Shown piece after piece: positions 39,958-50,731 of a stretch of DNA of 64,000 nucleotides. The stretch's first letter is position 1. Each line of letters starts with the position of its first letter. The notes beneath the pieces were generated by a model. It was given only the letters and a program-made list of their open reading frames with translations. It had not been told where the DNA came from and did not search any database. The DNA comes from Oceanospirillaceae bacterium (GTDB lineage: Bacteria > Pseudomonadota > Gammaproteobacteria > Pseudomonadales > Balneatricaceae): NCBI GenBank assembly GCA_024640955.1, contig JAHEDZ010000006.1:1-64000 (forward strand), given 5' to 3'. A program made the position numbers and the translations under genes.

Positions 39958-41138
39958 GATGAACCTCCTTTGCCCTGCCCTGTACCCTGCTTAGCTTCCA
40001 CTTCAGCAACCCACAGATCATGATGCTGGCGTGCCCATTCCAAATCCACCTGACCATTACCCATTGCATCAAAGGCACCTTCCATACCGACAGAACCGAT
40101 ATAGATATGAGCGATAATCGCTAGCATCATCACGAAGGCAATAATTGAGTGCCAGATGTTGGCGTACTGCATCTCTTCGTGCGGCAACAGCACTGTAGGA
40201 AGATCTGTGCCAGCCACCGAGTTGATCAGTGCAAAAGTCTTGGCAAACATTGGCATCTCAAATGGGAACAGCAACGACAAACCAGACAGTGATACTGACA
40301 GGCCTAGCAACATAACAGTCCAGAAGATGATCTTCTGACCCGCGTTGAACTTCTTCGCTGATGGGTGCGACTTGGTGAAGATACCTCCGCCAGCCAACAA
40401 CCATTTGATATCCAACTTATTAGGGATGTTGTGCGCCACCCACATGAAGAAGGTCATCACCAGCCCAATCATGAAGGCCCAGGCAATATTGTTGTGGATA
40501 AACTTCGAACCCGCTGCCAGTGTTGCAAAGGCTTCAGGACCCATCGCCGGTATCAAGAATTTACGGCCCATTAACACCAGCAGCCCGGTAACACCCAACG
40601 CGACAAATGACCCGGCCAGCAACCAGTGGCCAAAACGCTCTATCGCTTTAAAGCGCTCAATAGTTGTGCCTGCAGGCCCACCATCAATCATGATGCGACC
40701 ACGGACAAAATAGAAGAAAATCAACAATCCGATGATACCCAGCAGTGCACCACCACCGTAGGTAATTACCGGCCCCTCACGAAGCTGGTACCAGGGCATA
40801 CCGGCGTCCTGAATAAGGACCTCTGCTGCTGGCCCTCGCTGTTGCAGTGAAGGATTGATCTCGTTGTAACGAATTGCTCGGTATACCTCAGAGTCTGACA
40901 CACCGCCGTTGGTACCCAACTGTTCAGTGGTATCTTTGGCTCGGCTCGGGTCTCCGACGTTTTCCGATCTGAAGCGCTCATCAACGTCCAGGTGCGCTTG
41001 ACGCGCCATAATATCTTCCAGTGTCTGAGCACCGCCAGTTGAGGTGCGATCGACAACAGGTGCTGCCTCGTTCGCCCAACTGGTGTTGAACAGTGATGCT
41101 ACCAACAACAGGGCAGCAGTTACCGCTTTGAAATTCAT
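39954..41138 (-). CDS. Formate dehydrogenase gamma subunit (cytochrome b556)
   Basis: MNFKAVTAALLLVASLFNTSWA signal; IERFGHWLLAGSFVALGVTGL, multiple TM helices with His. Confidence 0.9.
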   Translation of the reverse strand: MNFKAVTAALLLVASLFNTSWANEAAPVVDRTSTGGAQTLEDIMARQAHLDVDERFRSENVGDPSRAKDTTEQLGTNGGVSDSEVYRAIRYNEINPSLQQRGPAAEVLIQDAGMPWYQLREGPVITYGGGALLGIIGLLIFFYFVRGRIMIDGGPAGTTIERFKAIERFGHWLLAGSFVALGVTGLLVLMGRKFLIPAMGPEAFATLAAGSKFIHNNIAWAFMIGLVMTFFMWVAHNIPNKLDIKWLLAGGGIFTKSHPSAKKFNAGQKIIFWTVMLLGLSVSLSGLSLLFPFEMPMFAKTFALINSVAGTDLPTVLLPHEEMQYANIWHSIIAFVMMLAIIAHIYIGSVGMEGAFDAMGNGQVDLEWARQHHDLWVAEVEAKQGTGQGKGGSS

Positions 41139-41215
41139 AAGGGCACTCCAATAGAATCCACTAAATGAAGCTGTTAGAGATAATCCGGGGCCCGAAGGCC
41201 CCGGCCAAAGCCTGA

Positions 41216-41821
41216 TTAGGCTTTCTTCTCGTAGGCTGTGCCCCATCCCCAGGCGCCAGAACCGAAACCACGGTTAATGACACGCTGACGATAGATGTCT
41301 GCTACGTCGTTACCGTCACCGGCCAACAACGCTTTGGTCGAACACATCTCCGCACAGATAGGCAATTTGCCCTCTGCGATGCGGTTGCGTCCATACTTCG
41401 CAAACTCCACAGTTGAGTTGTCCTCTTCCGGACCACCTGCACAGAATGTGCACTTATCCATCTTGCCTCGGCTACCAAAGTTACCCGCTTGCGGGAACTG
41501 TGGTGCGCCGAATGGGCAAGCATAGAAGCAGTAGCCACATCCGATACAGAGATCTTTAGAGTGCAACACCACACCATCGTCGGTCTGGTAGAAACAATCC
41601 ACTGGGCAGACTGCCATACAAGGCGCATCTGAACAGTGCATACAAGCTACCGAGATCGAACGCTCGCCTGGCTTACCATCTTCGATGGTTACCACGCGAC
41701 GGCGGTTGATGCCCCAAGGGACCTCATGCTCGTTTTTACAAGCCGTGACGCAAGCATTACATTCGATGCAGCGTTCGGCGTCGCAAAGGAACTTTGCGCG
41801 TGCTTGTCCTTCAAGTGCCAT
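41216..41821 (-). CDS. Formate dehydrogenase beta subunit (4Fe-4S)
   Basis: CIECNACVTACKNEHEVPWG, CIGCGYCFYACPFGAPQ. Confidence 0.93.
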   Translation of the reverse strand: MALEGQARAKFLCDAERCIECNACVTACKNEHEVPWGINRRRVVTIEDGKPGERSISVACMHCSDAPCMAVCPVDCFYQTDDGVVLHSKDLCIGCGYCFYACPFGAPQFPQAGNFGSRGKMDKCTFCAGGPEEDNSTVEFAKYGRNRIAEGKLPICAEMCSTKALLAGDGNDVADIYRQRVINRGFGSGAWGWGTAYEKKA

Positions 41822-41836
41822 CTTCTACACCTCCTC

Positions 41837-44722
41837 TTATGCTGGCTCAATCGCACATAGGGTCGCCTTGGTTTCCTGCATTTGGGTAACCGAGTCATAA
41901 CCGTATGTTTGAATGGTGTTGGATGATTCACCCAAAACGAATGGGTCGGAGCCCGCTGGGTACTTATCCCGCAGATCCTTACCTTCGAGGTGACCACCGA
42001 AGTGGAACGGCATGAAGGCTACGCCCTCACCGACACGCTCGGTTACCATCGCTTTGACTTTGATGCGACCGCCTTCCGGACCAGAGACCCAGACATCGTT
42101 GCCGTCACGAATGTTCAGGTTATTCGCGTCACGCGGGTTAACCTCAATAAACATATCCTGCTGCAACTCTGCCAGCCACGGGTTAGAACGGGTCTCCTCA
42201 CCACCGCCTTCGTACTCAACCAGACGACCCGAGGTCAGAATGATTGGGAACTCTTTACTGAAGTCGTTCTTCTGGATTGATTCATACAGAGTAGGAACAC
42301 GCCAGAAGGTCTTATCAGCATAGGTTGGGTAATCTTCAACCAGATCGCGTCGAGTGGTGTAGAGCGGCTCACGGTGCAGCGGTACTGGGTCTGGGAAGTT
42401 CCAGACGATCGCACGCGCCTTCGCATTACCGAACGGTGCACACTCATGCTTAATCGCAACACGCTGGATACCACCGGAGAGGTCGACTTTCCAGTTGGTC
42501 TTCGGACCGGCAACTGCATCGATCGCTGCGCGCTCATCTGCAGTGAGGTCTTTATCCCAACCCAAGTCCATCAGCATCTGCATCGTAAACTCTGGGTAAC
42601 CATCTTTGATTTCCGAGTTTTTCGAGTAGACACCATCTGCCAGCAGGCTTTCACCATCACGCTCAACACCGAAGCGAGCACGGAAGGTGAGACCACCCTC
42701 AGAGACAGGCAACGACATATCATAGAGGTTAGGTGTACCTGGGTGGTTCATCTCTGGCGTACCCCAACAAGGCCATGGCATACCGTAGACATCACCATCA
42801 CAAGGGCCACCCACCGCACGCAGTGTGGTCCTGTCGAAATGATGCTGGTACTGCATGTGCTTCTTGATACGCTCTGGAGACTGACCGGTGTAGCCGATAG
42901 TCCACATACCGCGGTTGAACTCGCGAGTGATGTCCTCAGTATTGGGGATATCGCCTTCAAGTTTGATGTTGCGGAACATTCGGTCGGTAAAACCAAATTT
43001 GTCCGAGAACAGCTTCATGATCTCGTGATCAACTTTTGAGTCGAACAACGGCTCAACGATCTTCTCACGCCACTGCAGTGAGCGGTTAGATGCTGTTACT
43101 GAACCTGCGTTCTCGAACTGAGTTGTCGAAGGCAGGAGGTAAGCACCATCCTTACGATCATGCAGTACCGCAGAGACGGTTGGGAATGGGTCAACTACAA
43201 CAAGAATGTCGAGTTTCTCCATCGCCTCTTTCATCTCCAACATACGCGTCTGTGAGTTTGGAGCGTGGCCCCAAAGTACCATAGCACGGGTGTTGTCTGG
43301 CTGCTCCAGGTTCTCTTTCGCTTCGAGGATACCGTCGATCCAACGAGATACAGGAATACCCTTCTCGTTCATCATCGGACGTGATTTGCCATCTTTGTCC
43401 ATGATAGCAAATTGACCTTTCAGCCAATCCAGATCCTCATCCCATACTCGCGCCCAGTGAGCCCAAGAGCCCGCTGCCAGACCGTAGTAACCCGGCAGAG
43501 TATCTGCCAGAACACCCAAGTCAGTAGCACCCTGTACGTTACAGTGACCACGGAAGATGTTGGTACCACCACCCGCTGTACCCATGTTACCCAGCGCCAG
43601 CTGAAGCACACAGTATGCACGTGTGTTGTTGTTACCGTTAGTGTGCTGGGTACCACCCATACACCAGATAACTGTACCTGGACGGTTGTTCGCGAGTGTG
43701 CGAGCAACACGCTCAAGTTGGGCACCCGGAGTTCCGGTTACACGCTCAACCTCTGCAGGGTTCCAACGCTTAACCTCTTCCTTGATGTCGTCCATGCCGT
43801 ATACACGAGTACGGATAAACTCTTTGTCTTCCCAGCCATTCTCAAAGATGTGCCAGAGAATACCCCAGATCAACGCAACGTCTGAGCCCGGACGGAAACG
43901 CACGTACTCATCAGCATGTGCCGCTGTGCGTGTGAAACGTGGGTCACATACGATTACCGGAGCGTTGTTCTCCTCCTTCGCTTTGAGGATGTGCAGCAGT
44001 GACACAGGGTGTGCCTCAGCTGGGTTACCCCCAATCAGGAAGATCGCTTTCGATTTGTGGATATCGTTGTAGGAGTTGGTCATCGCACCGTAACCCCAGG
44101 TATTCGCCACACCCGCCACGGTTGTAGAGTGACAGATACGCGCCTGGTGGTCGATATTGTTTGTGCCCCAGTAGGCTGCAAACTTGCGGTACAGGTACGC
44201 TTGTTCGTTCGAGAACTTCGCACTACCAAGCCAGTAGACAGAGTCAGGACCGCTCTCTTCACGGATCTGCAACATTTTGTCGCCGATCTCGTTGATTGCT
44301 TGATCCCAAGAGATCTTAGTCCACTCGCCGTTGACCATTTTCATCGGATGTTTGAGACGGCGTTCGTTGTGAGCATGCTCACGAACTGCAGCACCTTTGG
44401 CACAGTGTGCGCCGAGGTTGAATGGGCTATCCCAGCCAGGTTCCTGACCAGTCCAGACACCATTTTGTACTTCTGCTTCGACGGTACAACCCACTGAACA
44501 GTGCGTACATACCGACTTCTTGCGTACTACCTCACCACCCCCATCAGAGGGTGTAGCAGCTTGTACTCGCGAAGATCCGAGAGACAAGGTTGCCAACCCG
44601 CCTACTGCCACACCAGATGCCGCCAAGAATGAACGGCGATCCAGTGTTTTGGCCGCAAGCGATGAAAGTAAAGATCCCGCACGGGAGCCTTTCGCTACCC
44701 CATTCGTTTTCTTTCTTAACAT
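41837..44722 (-). CDS. fdhA: Formate dehydrogenase alpha subunit (molybdopterin/W-bis-MGD), TAT-exported
   Basis: 961 aa; RRSFLAASGVAVGG TAT, CTHCSVGCTVEAEVQ 4Fe-4S, ARICHSTTVAG metal-ligand Cys region (no in-frame UGA). Confidence 0.95.
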   Translation of the reverse strand: MLRKKTNGVAKGSRAGSLLSSLAAKTLDRRSFLAASGVAVGGLATLSLGSSRVQAATPSDGGGEVVRKKSVCTHCSVGCTVEAEVQNGVWTGQEPGWDSPFNLGAHCAKGAAVREHAHNERRLKHPMKMVNGEWTKISWDQAINEIGDKMLQIREESGPDSVYWLGSAKFSNEQAYLYRKFAAYWGTNNIDHQARICHSTTVAGVANTWGYGAMTNSYNDIHKSKAIFLIGGNPAEAHPVSLLHILKAKEENNAPVIVCDPRFTRTAAHADEYVRFRPGSDVALIWGILWHIFENGWEDKEFIRTRVYGMDDIKEEVKRWNPAEVERVTGTPGAQLERVARTLANNRPGTVIWCMGGTQHTNGNNNTRAYCVLQLALGNMGTAGGGTNIFRGHCNVQGATDLGVLADTLPGYYGLAAGSWAHWARVWDEDLDWLKGQFAIMDKDGKSRPMMNEKGIPVSRWIDGILEAKENLEQPDNTRAMVLWGHAPNSQTRMLEMKEAMEKLDILVVVDPFPTVSAVLHDRKDGAYLLPSTTQFENAGSVTASNRSLQWREKIVEPLFDSKVDHEIMKLFSDKFGFTDRMFRNIKLEGDIPNTEDITREFNRGMWTIGYTGQSPERIKKHMQYQHHFDRTTLRAVGGPCDGDVYGMPWPCWGTPEMNHPGTPNLYDMSLPVSEGGLTFRARFGVERDGESLLADGVYSKNSEIKDGYPEFTMQMLMDLGWDKDLTADERAAIDAVAGPKTNWKVDLSGGIQRVAIKHECAPFGNAKARAIVWNFPDPVPLHREPLYTTRRDLVEDYPTYADKTFWRVPTLYESIQKNDFSKEFPIILTSGRLVEYEGGGEETRSNPWLAELQQDMFIEVNPRDANNLNIRDGNDVWVSGPEGGRIKVKAMVTERVGEGVAFMPFHFGGHLEGKDLRDKYPAGSDPFVLGESSNTIQTYGYDSVTQMQETKATLCAIEPA

Positions 44723-44809
44723 GCCTATTACCTCATGTTTTTATTTTTCTCGTTCGTCAGAAAAAGTTCACCCCGTGAGCATCACGCAACCGCGGGGTTA
44801 CGAAATTCT

Positions 44810-45001
44810 TTAGAAGCGAGCCGATTCCAGATATTTGCGTGTGTGATCAGTGTCACGTAAGCCTCTGCTCTTCGGAACGCCATCTGCGGCGGCCTGAGCG
44901 GCGGCTTTCGGTGCAACTGCCACTGCAACGGCAGCCGGGGCTGCAGTCACTGCCAACCGCAAGAAGCGGCGACGGCTGTTTTCACGCGTTTGGTTCTCCA
45001 T
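44810..45001 (-). CDS. Formate dehydrogenase region TAT-target small protein
   Basis: 63 aa NSRRRFLRLAVTAAPAAVAVAVAPKAAA twin-arginine signal. Confidence 0.85.
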   Translation of the reverse strand: MENQTRENSRRRFLRLAVTAAPAAVAVAVAPKAAAQAAADGVPKSRGLRDTDHTRKYLESARF

Positions 45002-45042
45002 AGGGATACCTCCACCTGATTTAAAGGACCTAAAGGTCCCGG

Positions 45043-45654
45043 TTATTGAATTGCAAAAGCCTGCGCCTCTACCGCCATTAAAGCCTTCCCGAGGGAGCCC
45101 ACTGGGGCATAGAACACAGCATTCTGCGCTTCTTCTAAATCGGTAAAAAAGAGCTCAGCCCATTTTGCAAGATGAGCATCGAAAAACGCTTTCTGCGAAG
45201 CAAGGTCGCTGTCGCAGGAAAATTCATCTGTAATAATCCCGGCCATGATTTCGCACAGCGTACCCATGTGATCCTCCGGCTCCTTCACATCCTCATTAGC
45301 TTGGATACCCCGGCGCATCAAATCTGTTCGCAAATCGGCCAAAGGTTTTTCGTTGAGGAAACCGGTCAGGTAGTAACTAGCATAGGGTAGCAGTTCGCCA
45401 CGCCCCAGCCCGATAAAGAGATTGTTGAATTCGCGCTCGGCGTTGGTTGAATTCGTTCTCGCCGCGAGTTTGGCTAGGTTCTGACTTGCCTGCCCGACGG
45501 GAGTTTCATCGCCGCTGACGGTCGCAAGCCCAGCCAAGAGTTCGGCAGACGGGGGTGCACTCAGCAAGCTGCTTAGCAGCTGATAAAGTTGTGCGCGAGC
45601 TCGATCTTCAGGGGTGATAGAGCGTGGGCACTGTTTTTCCGCACTGTTTTCCAA
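45043..45654 (-). CDS. TorD-family molybdoenzyme chaperone
   Basis: 203 aa; ARAQLYQLLSSLLSAPP, PYASYYLTGFLNEKPLADLR, EPEDHMGTLCEIMAG. Confidence 0.9.
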   Translation of the reverse strand: MENSAEKQCPRSITPEDRARAQLYQLLSSLLSAPPSAELLAGLATVSGDETPVGQASQNLAKLAARTNSTNAEREFNNLFIGLGRGELLPYASYYLTGFLNEKPLADLRTDLMRRGIQANEDVKEPEDHMGTLCEIMAGIITDEFSCDSDLASQKAFFDAHLAKWAELFFTDLEEAQNAVFYAPVGSLGKALMAVEAQAFAIQ

Positions 45655-45743
45655 GGTGTATTCCTTTTAATTGTTCTCGGTACGGCATATGTACAACTTG
45701 TTTTACACCGCGTTGCGCATCCTGCGCAACGACTTTGATCCTT

Positions 45744-46421
45744 TTAACTAAAACTCATTCGAGGCCGATAACGAGCCACTGGGACTGCTGGCTGCTCTTG
45801 CTCTGCAAAACCCTCAGAGGGTTCCATCCCCTCATATTCAGCAGTATCTGTTATCTCTTCTGTCTCAGGTATTGAAGCAGGCCTCTCCTCGCTTGGCTCG
45901 CTTTGAACCTGTGGCGTAACCGGAATGCTTACGTCAGGCTCAAAATTCTGGATCGAATTCTGGGACTGGGCCGCTAGCTCTTGCAGCTTCTCTTCAGCAC
46001 GCTGCGCCTTATCGAACATCCCTTTACCAACTTGATAGAGCGTTTTGACGCCCTCAGGGCCGGTAGTAATCGCATTAAAATCCTCGTCATAGTCATTCAA
46101 ACCATCGAGGACGGCGAGTACGGGGTTGGACCGCCATAGCGAACGCAGGGCGCGCCGCCTGAGCGCCTCGGGGATTTCATTGCGCATGAATCCTTTGATA
46201 TCCATGCCGAGCTCAGACAAATCCGGATCAGGCAGCTCATATTTCGTCAGAATCTCCTCATCGCTGAGAGTCTCATTGACGGCAAGCTCGCGCTGCTCTT
46301 CTATAAGTTCGTCGCAATCCTGATCTACCGCTTCAACTGCGGCTTGTTCGGCAAGCTGCTCTTCCTGACGCGCTTCAGACTTGCGACGCGACCAGCGATC
46401 AAATCTAGATTCAGACATCAA
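45744..46421 (-). CDS. DUF3306 domain protein
   Basis: RFDRWSRRKSEARQ... LPDPDLSELGMDIKGFMRNEIPEALRRRALRSLWRSNPVLAVLDGLNDYDEDF. Confidence 0.85.
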   Translation of the reverse strand: MMSESRFDRWSRRKSEARQEEQLAEQAAVEAVDQDCDELIEEQRELAVNETLSDEEILTKYELPDPDLSELGMDIKGFMRNEIPEALRRRALRSLWRSNPVLAVLDGLNDYDEDFNAITTGPEGVKTLYQVGKGMFDKAQRAEEKLQELAAQSQNSIQNFEPDVSIPVTPQVQSEPSEERPASIPETEEITDTAEYEGMEPSEGFAEQEQPAVPVARYRPRMSFS

Positions 46422-46996
46422 TGCACACTCGCCTTCTTAATCGTGGTTGGTGCGCGGAAGACATCGCTCTCCTGGCGGATACGTACGTCGCCCTTACCGT
46501 CCTCAATCCCGTCAACGCGCTGCTTATCGCGGCGACGTTTTTTGAACGGCTCCTCAATATAATGCATATCGATAAACTCTTTGATCCAAGCTGCCAAAGA
46601 GTCCGGCATGGGAACAGCTTCAACAATGCTTTCGCCACTGTCCAGGGCGTCCTGAGCTTCATATGCGCTTGCTGTGATAGCGCTAACGAAATAATCGGAG
46701 GGTGACTGACCGCTCTCGTCTCGATCGAGAACGATCCAAAGAGAGGGAACGGCCATATTCAAAGATACAAGGTAGGCTTCTACGTCAGCCCGAAACAGTT
46801 CAAGTGTCACTGTACCAGCGTGGTAATCAACGATCTCGCCGTCGCGCACCAGTTCTCTCCAGAAAGCGTCAGTGGCTCCGGGAATGACTGCGACTGGTTT
46901 CCAAATGTGCTTCGCCCAGCGCGTGACGCCGGGGGTACAGCGCACCACTGCGCCAACGGGAAGCTCACGCCTCCAACTCTCAGTACGACCGCTCAT
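46418..46996 (-). CDS. DUF3305 domain protein
   Basis: SWRRELPVGAVVRCTPGVTRWAKHIWKPVAVIPGA; adjacent to DUF3306. Confidence 0.85.
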   Translation of the reverse strand: MSGRTESWRRELPVGAVVRCTPGVTRWAKHIWKPVAVIPGATDAFWRELVRDGEIVDYHAGTVTLELFRADVEAYLVSLNMAVPSLWIVLDRDESGQSPSDYFVSAITASAYEAQDALDSGESIVEAVPMPDSLAAWIKEFIDMHYIEEPFKKRRRDKQRVDGIEDGKGDVRIRQESDVFRAPTTIKKASVH

Positions 46997-47169
46997 GGAC
47001 TTCTCTTTTTTTCGTTTTGCCAGAGGGGAAAAAGCTCTTCTCCTCAGTTTTGCGTGACCAAACTAATCTACCCGTTATACCCTAACGTAGATCACATTTG
47101 GAATATAAATGGCTTCACATTGCGAAATTTTGATATAACTACGCTGATCACAATAAGAGTCTCTCACTG

Positions 47170-49161
47170 ATGGCGACCAACAAAACTCTGCTGCTGTGCA
47201 GCTGCGACAAGACCCAACCCATTGACATTAATGCGTTAAAAACCGCCATTCAGGCGGAGGAAGCAATAAAAGTTGATCAATTGTGCACAAACGAATTAGG
47301 CGTCGCAGTGCAGCATTTGAGCGGCACCAACGATGTTTTAATCGCTTGCGGACAGCAAGCTGCTCTTTTTGAGCGTTTAGCCGATGAGATAGAACAAGAG
47401 TCTGGGCAAGTCGCACCGCTCGATTTTATCGATCTGCGTGACCGCGCTGGCTGGGCGCCCCAAGGCGCGAAATCTAAACGTATCACAGCCAAGCAGTCGG
47501 CCTTACTCGCAACATCACAACTGCCTAACCCAATCGTTCCTCTGAAAAACATCGTCTCCAGTGGCGTCTGCTGCATTGTAGGACCAACCGAGCTATGCGT
47601 GCGAATGGCAGGACTGGTACAAGAGGAGCTCGGCGTAACCTGCGTTGTCACTGACTCGGGTCCTATCTCACTACCCTCGTCACATTACGATGTGGCAAAA
47701 GGGCAGTTGAAGTCAGCGAAAGGTGCGCTGGGCTGCTTCGAGCTCGAGTTCACCAATCTACAAACACTCAACCACCCAGGCAGAGGTGCGGCCAGTTACA
47801 CGGCACCCAACCCCGCCGCCACCAGCCGTTGCGATATCTTCATCGACCTGCGTGGCGCGCAACCTGCATTTCCCAGCCATAAGAAACGCAACGGCTACTT
47901 TTGGGCAGACCCCGACAAGAAGGGCGAGATAGAACGCATCGCACTAGTCGCACGAGAGCGCGTTGGGGAGTTTGAGAAGAGTGTCTACTACAAGCTGGAT
48001 ACTAATCTCTGTGCTCACTCGCGCGCCTCAAAAGTCGGCTGCACACGCTGTCTGGATGTCTGCCCGACAGAGGCGATCTATTCGGCCGGCGATTTTGTGC
48101 AGATCGACTCAAATATCTGCGCCGGCTGTGGTACCTGTGCATCAGTCTGCCCAACCTCAGCGATAGACATGAACGAGTCACCGTTCGAGTCGATCACCCA
48201 GGCACTCTCTTTGATGGCGAAAACCTACACCGAGCAGACTAAAGAGGTACCGCGACTCCTGGTACACACGGCCGAGCAAGGTTACGAAACGATTGCGCGA
48301 CATGCTCGCCATGCCGATGGTCTAGCTGATGATTTGATCCCTTTTGCCATCGAACACACAGACCGTTTCGGACACGCCGAGATGCTTGCCGCACTTGGCG
48401 CTGGCTTTGCCGAAGTTCTGTTACTTCCAGATAGCGACGAGGATGCAACTGTTCTGCAGCCTCAACTACAGCTGACACATGCGATATTGACTGGTGCTTC
48501 ATCACAAAGCGAGCGCATAAGACTCGTCAGCGTAGAACAGTTGAGCGCAGCGGCTGAGCACGCCTCAACCGCCTGCGATCCGGTTTTGCTACTTGGTGGG
48601 CGACGCGACATTACACGAGTTACTGCAGCCGCGATAACTACCAAAGCTGGCGGTTCTGCCGACCAGGCTATCGCACTGCCTGCAGGAGCACCCTATGGGG
48701 CGATCGAGATTAACTCAGACAAGTGTACGCTTTGCCTGGCATGCGTTTCGCTCTGTCCAACCGGCGCCCTGGCCGACCATCCCGATCGCCCTGAAGTGCA
48801 GTTCACCGAGAACGCCTGTGTGCAATGTGGTGTCTGTGAAAGCACGTGCCCAGAGACGGCTATCCAGCTAATCCCGCAGCTAGAATTGAACAAGAGCGCT
48901 TTAGACAAGCGCGCACTGCATGGTGAAGACCCATTTGAGTGTATCAGTTGTAGCAAGCCTTTCGGTGTTGCCAGCACGATAAAGCGCATCGTCGAGAAGC
49001 TCGAGGGTAACCACTGGATGTACACAAACACCGACAATCTGCAGTTGGTAAAGATGTGTGATGACTGTCGCGTAAAAGCACAATACCATGGAGAGAGCTC
49101 TCCTATGGCAATGGGCGAGCGACCCAGGGTCCGCACCACTGACGACTATCTCGACAGCTAA
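47170..49161 (+). CDS. Multi-cluster 4Fe-4S ferredoxin-type protein
   Basis: 663 aa; CTRCLDVCPTEAI, CAGCGTCASVCPTSAI, CTLCLACVSLCPTGAL, CVQCGVCESTCPETAI. Confidence 0.88.
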   Translation: MATNKTLLLCSCDKTQPIDINALKTAIQAEEAIKVDQLCTNELGVAVQHLSGTNDVLIACGQQAALFERLADEIEQESGQVAPLDFIDLRDRAGWAPQGAKSKRITAKQSALLATSQLPNPIVPLKNIVSSGVCCIVGPTELCVRMAGLVQEELGVTCVVTDSGPISLPSSHYDVAKGQLKSAKGALGCFELEFTNLQTLNHPGRGAASYTAPNPAATSRCDIFIDLRGAQPAFPSHKKRNGYFWADPDKKGEIERIALVARERVGEFEKSVYYKLDTNLCAHSRASKVGCTRCLDVCPTEAIYSAGDFVQIDSNICAGCGTCASVCPTSAIDMNESPFESITQALSLMAKTYTEQTKEVPRLLVHTAEQGYETIARHARHADGLADDLIPFAIEHTDRFGHAEMLAALGAGFAEVLLLPDSDEDATVLQPQLQLTHAILTGASSQSERIRLVSVEQLSAAAEHASTACDPVLLLGGRRDITRVTAAAITTKAGGSADQAIALPAGAPYGAIEINSDKCTLCLACVSLCPTGALADHPDRPEVQFTENACVQCGVCESTCPETAIQLIPQLELNKSALDKRALHGEDPFECISCSKPFGVASTIKRIVEKLEGNHWMYTNTDNLQLVKMCDDCRVKAQYHGESSPMAMGERPRVRTTDDYLDS

Positions 49162-49181
49162 GAAGAAGAATGGAATATAAA

Positions 49182-50030
49182 ATGGAACAATTTGTAGACG
49201 CAGGCGCAAAACCAAACATTATCGGCACGGACGCGCCGCGTCCTCAGGATAAGAATCCCGACGGTATTGATCGCATCATCGCTATCGCCTCAGGTAAAGG
49301 CGGCGTCGGGAAATCAACGGTATCGGCTAACCTAGCTGTTGCGCTAGCAGCCAAAGGCCTCAAAGTAGGCCTGCTTGACGCTGATGTTTACGGTCCCAGC
49401 CAGCCACGCATGCTAGGCGTTTCAGGCCGCCCATCAAGCCCCGATGGCCAGACTATTCTGCCGCTTCGGAATCATGGTGTTACGCTGATGTCATTGGGTC
49501 TGATGATGCCGGAAGATGAAGCAATTATCTGGCGCGGACCGATGCTCATGGGGGCACTCGAACAGATGATGAATCAGGTTGAGTGGGGCAAGCTAGATGT
49601 GCTGCTTGTTGACCTTCCGCCGGGAACCGGTGATGTGCAGATGACGCTGAGCCAGAAGTTCTTCGTTGCCGGCGCCGTTGTTGTTTCAACTCCACAGGAT
49701 ATTGCGCTACTCGATGCTCGCAAAGGGATCGACATGTTCAAACGGATGGAAGTACCCCTATTTGGCTTAATCGAAAATATGGCATCGTTTGTCTGTGATG
49801 GCTGTGGCAAAGAGCACCACCCATTTGGCTCAGGCGGTGCACGCGCAGAAGCGGAGAAGATTGGTGCTCCCTTCCTCGGCGAACTTCCACTAGATCTTGA
49901 GATCCGTATCGGTGCGGACGGTGGCGTTCCTATCGTGGTATCGAAACCTGACAGCCCACAGGCTGAGGCGTTCAAGCGAATTGCTGATCAACTGGTCAAC
50001 TCCGAGGTTTACGCTCAGGCGGTCCTATGA
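49182..50030 (+). CDS. Mrp/NBP35-family P-loop ATPase (Fe-S carrier type)
   Basis: IIAIASGKGGVGKSTVSANLAVALAAKGLKVGLLDADVYGPSQPRMLG; IENMASFVCDGCGKEHHPFG. Confidence 0.92.
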   Translation: MEQFVDAGAKPNIIGTDAPRPQDKNPDGIDRIIAIASGKGGVGKSTVSANLAVALAAKGLKVGLLDADVYGPSQPRMLGVSGRPSSPDGQTILPLRNHGVTLMSLGLMMPEDEAIIWRGPMLMGALEQMMNQVEWGKLDVLLVDLPPGTGDVQMTLSQKFFVAGAVVVSTPQDIALLDARKGIDMFKRMEVPLFGLIENMASFVCDGCGKEHHPFGSGGARAEAEKIGAPFLGELPLDLEIRIGADGGVPIVVSKPDSPQAEAFKRIADQLVNSEVYAQAVL

Positions 50031-50731
50031 CACAGACACCCCAATTTCCACCGCTGTTCAACGGCGAGAAGGTTCCGAAGCACACAGACCCTTTTGATAA
50101 GGCGGTCAGCCGTGCAGTTGCGGGTATCGACTCTGGAACCATTTTCTACTCAGAGAATAGCGACACCCTCCGGGCGGCCCTGGTGTTAGCACCGGAAACC
50201 GCTCTAGAGGAGTCAATCCAAGCCGTCTATGTTGCACAGATTGGCCTGGCCGAGAGCCTCGGCGCTTTAGCACCACCTGAGGTACCGGTGCACTTTGAAT
50301 GGCCTGATCGCATCAAGGTCAACGGTGCCGTTTGCGGCCGTGTTCGCTACGCCTGCGAAACCATGGATCCTAGCCAAACACCAAACTGGTTGGTCATTGG
50401 CATTGAGGTATCGTTTCTACCCGAGACGGATGATCCGGGCGCTAACCCTCACCAGACTTGTCTGTATGAAGAGGGCTGCGGTGAGATCGAACCTATGGCT
50501 CTACTCGAGAGCTGGTCTAAGCACACCCTGCTATGGCTGACCCACTTTATGGATAGCGGATTCGATCGCATCCACAACGAGTGGCGTCCGCGTTGCGACA
50601 GCCTTGGAAAAGAGATAGAGGCTCCGATGGAGGGGCTCTTTGTCGGCTTGGACGAAAAGGGCCGTATGCTACTGCGCCAGGGTGTAATGACTGAAACACT
50701 TAGCCTGATTAACTATGCGGAGCACCGATGA
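50027..50731 (+). CDS. Biotin/lipoate protein ligase-like protein (DUF4444-type)
   Basis: 234 aa; AALVLAPETALEESIQAVYVAQIGLAESLGALAPPEVPVHFEWPDRIKVNGAVCGRV. Confidence 0.7.
   Translation: MTQTPQFPPLFNGEKVPKHTDPFDKAVSRAVAGIDSGTIFYSENSDTLRAALVLAPETALEESIQAVYVAQIGLAESLGALAPPEVPVHFEWPDRIKVNGAVCGRVRYACETMDPSQTPNWLVIGIEVSFLPETDDPGANPHQTCLYEEGCGEIEPMALLESWSKHTLLWLTHFMDSGFDRIHNEWRPRCDSLGKEIEAPMEGLFVGLDEKGRMLLRQGVMTETLSLINYAEHR

Noticed and set aside
42374-43039. 221-aa plus-strand ORF
   Set aside because: Antisense to fdhA; low-complexity Thr/Arg/Val-rich composition, no family resemblance.
43412-44497. Plus-strand ORFs of 149-162 aa
   Set aside because: All antisense to fdhA coding sequence; long only because of codon bias.
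41837-44722. Possible selenocysteine in formate dehydrogenase
   Set aside because: The ORF is continuous with Cys at the expected metal-ligand region (ARICHSTTVAG) and no in-frame UGA, so it is the Cys type.
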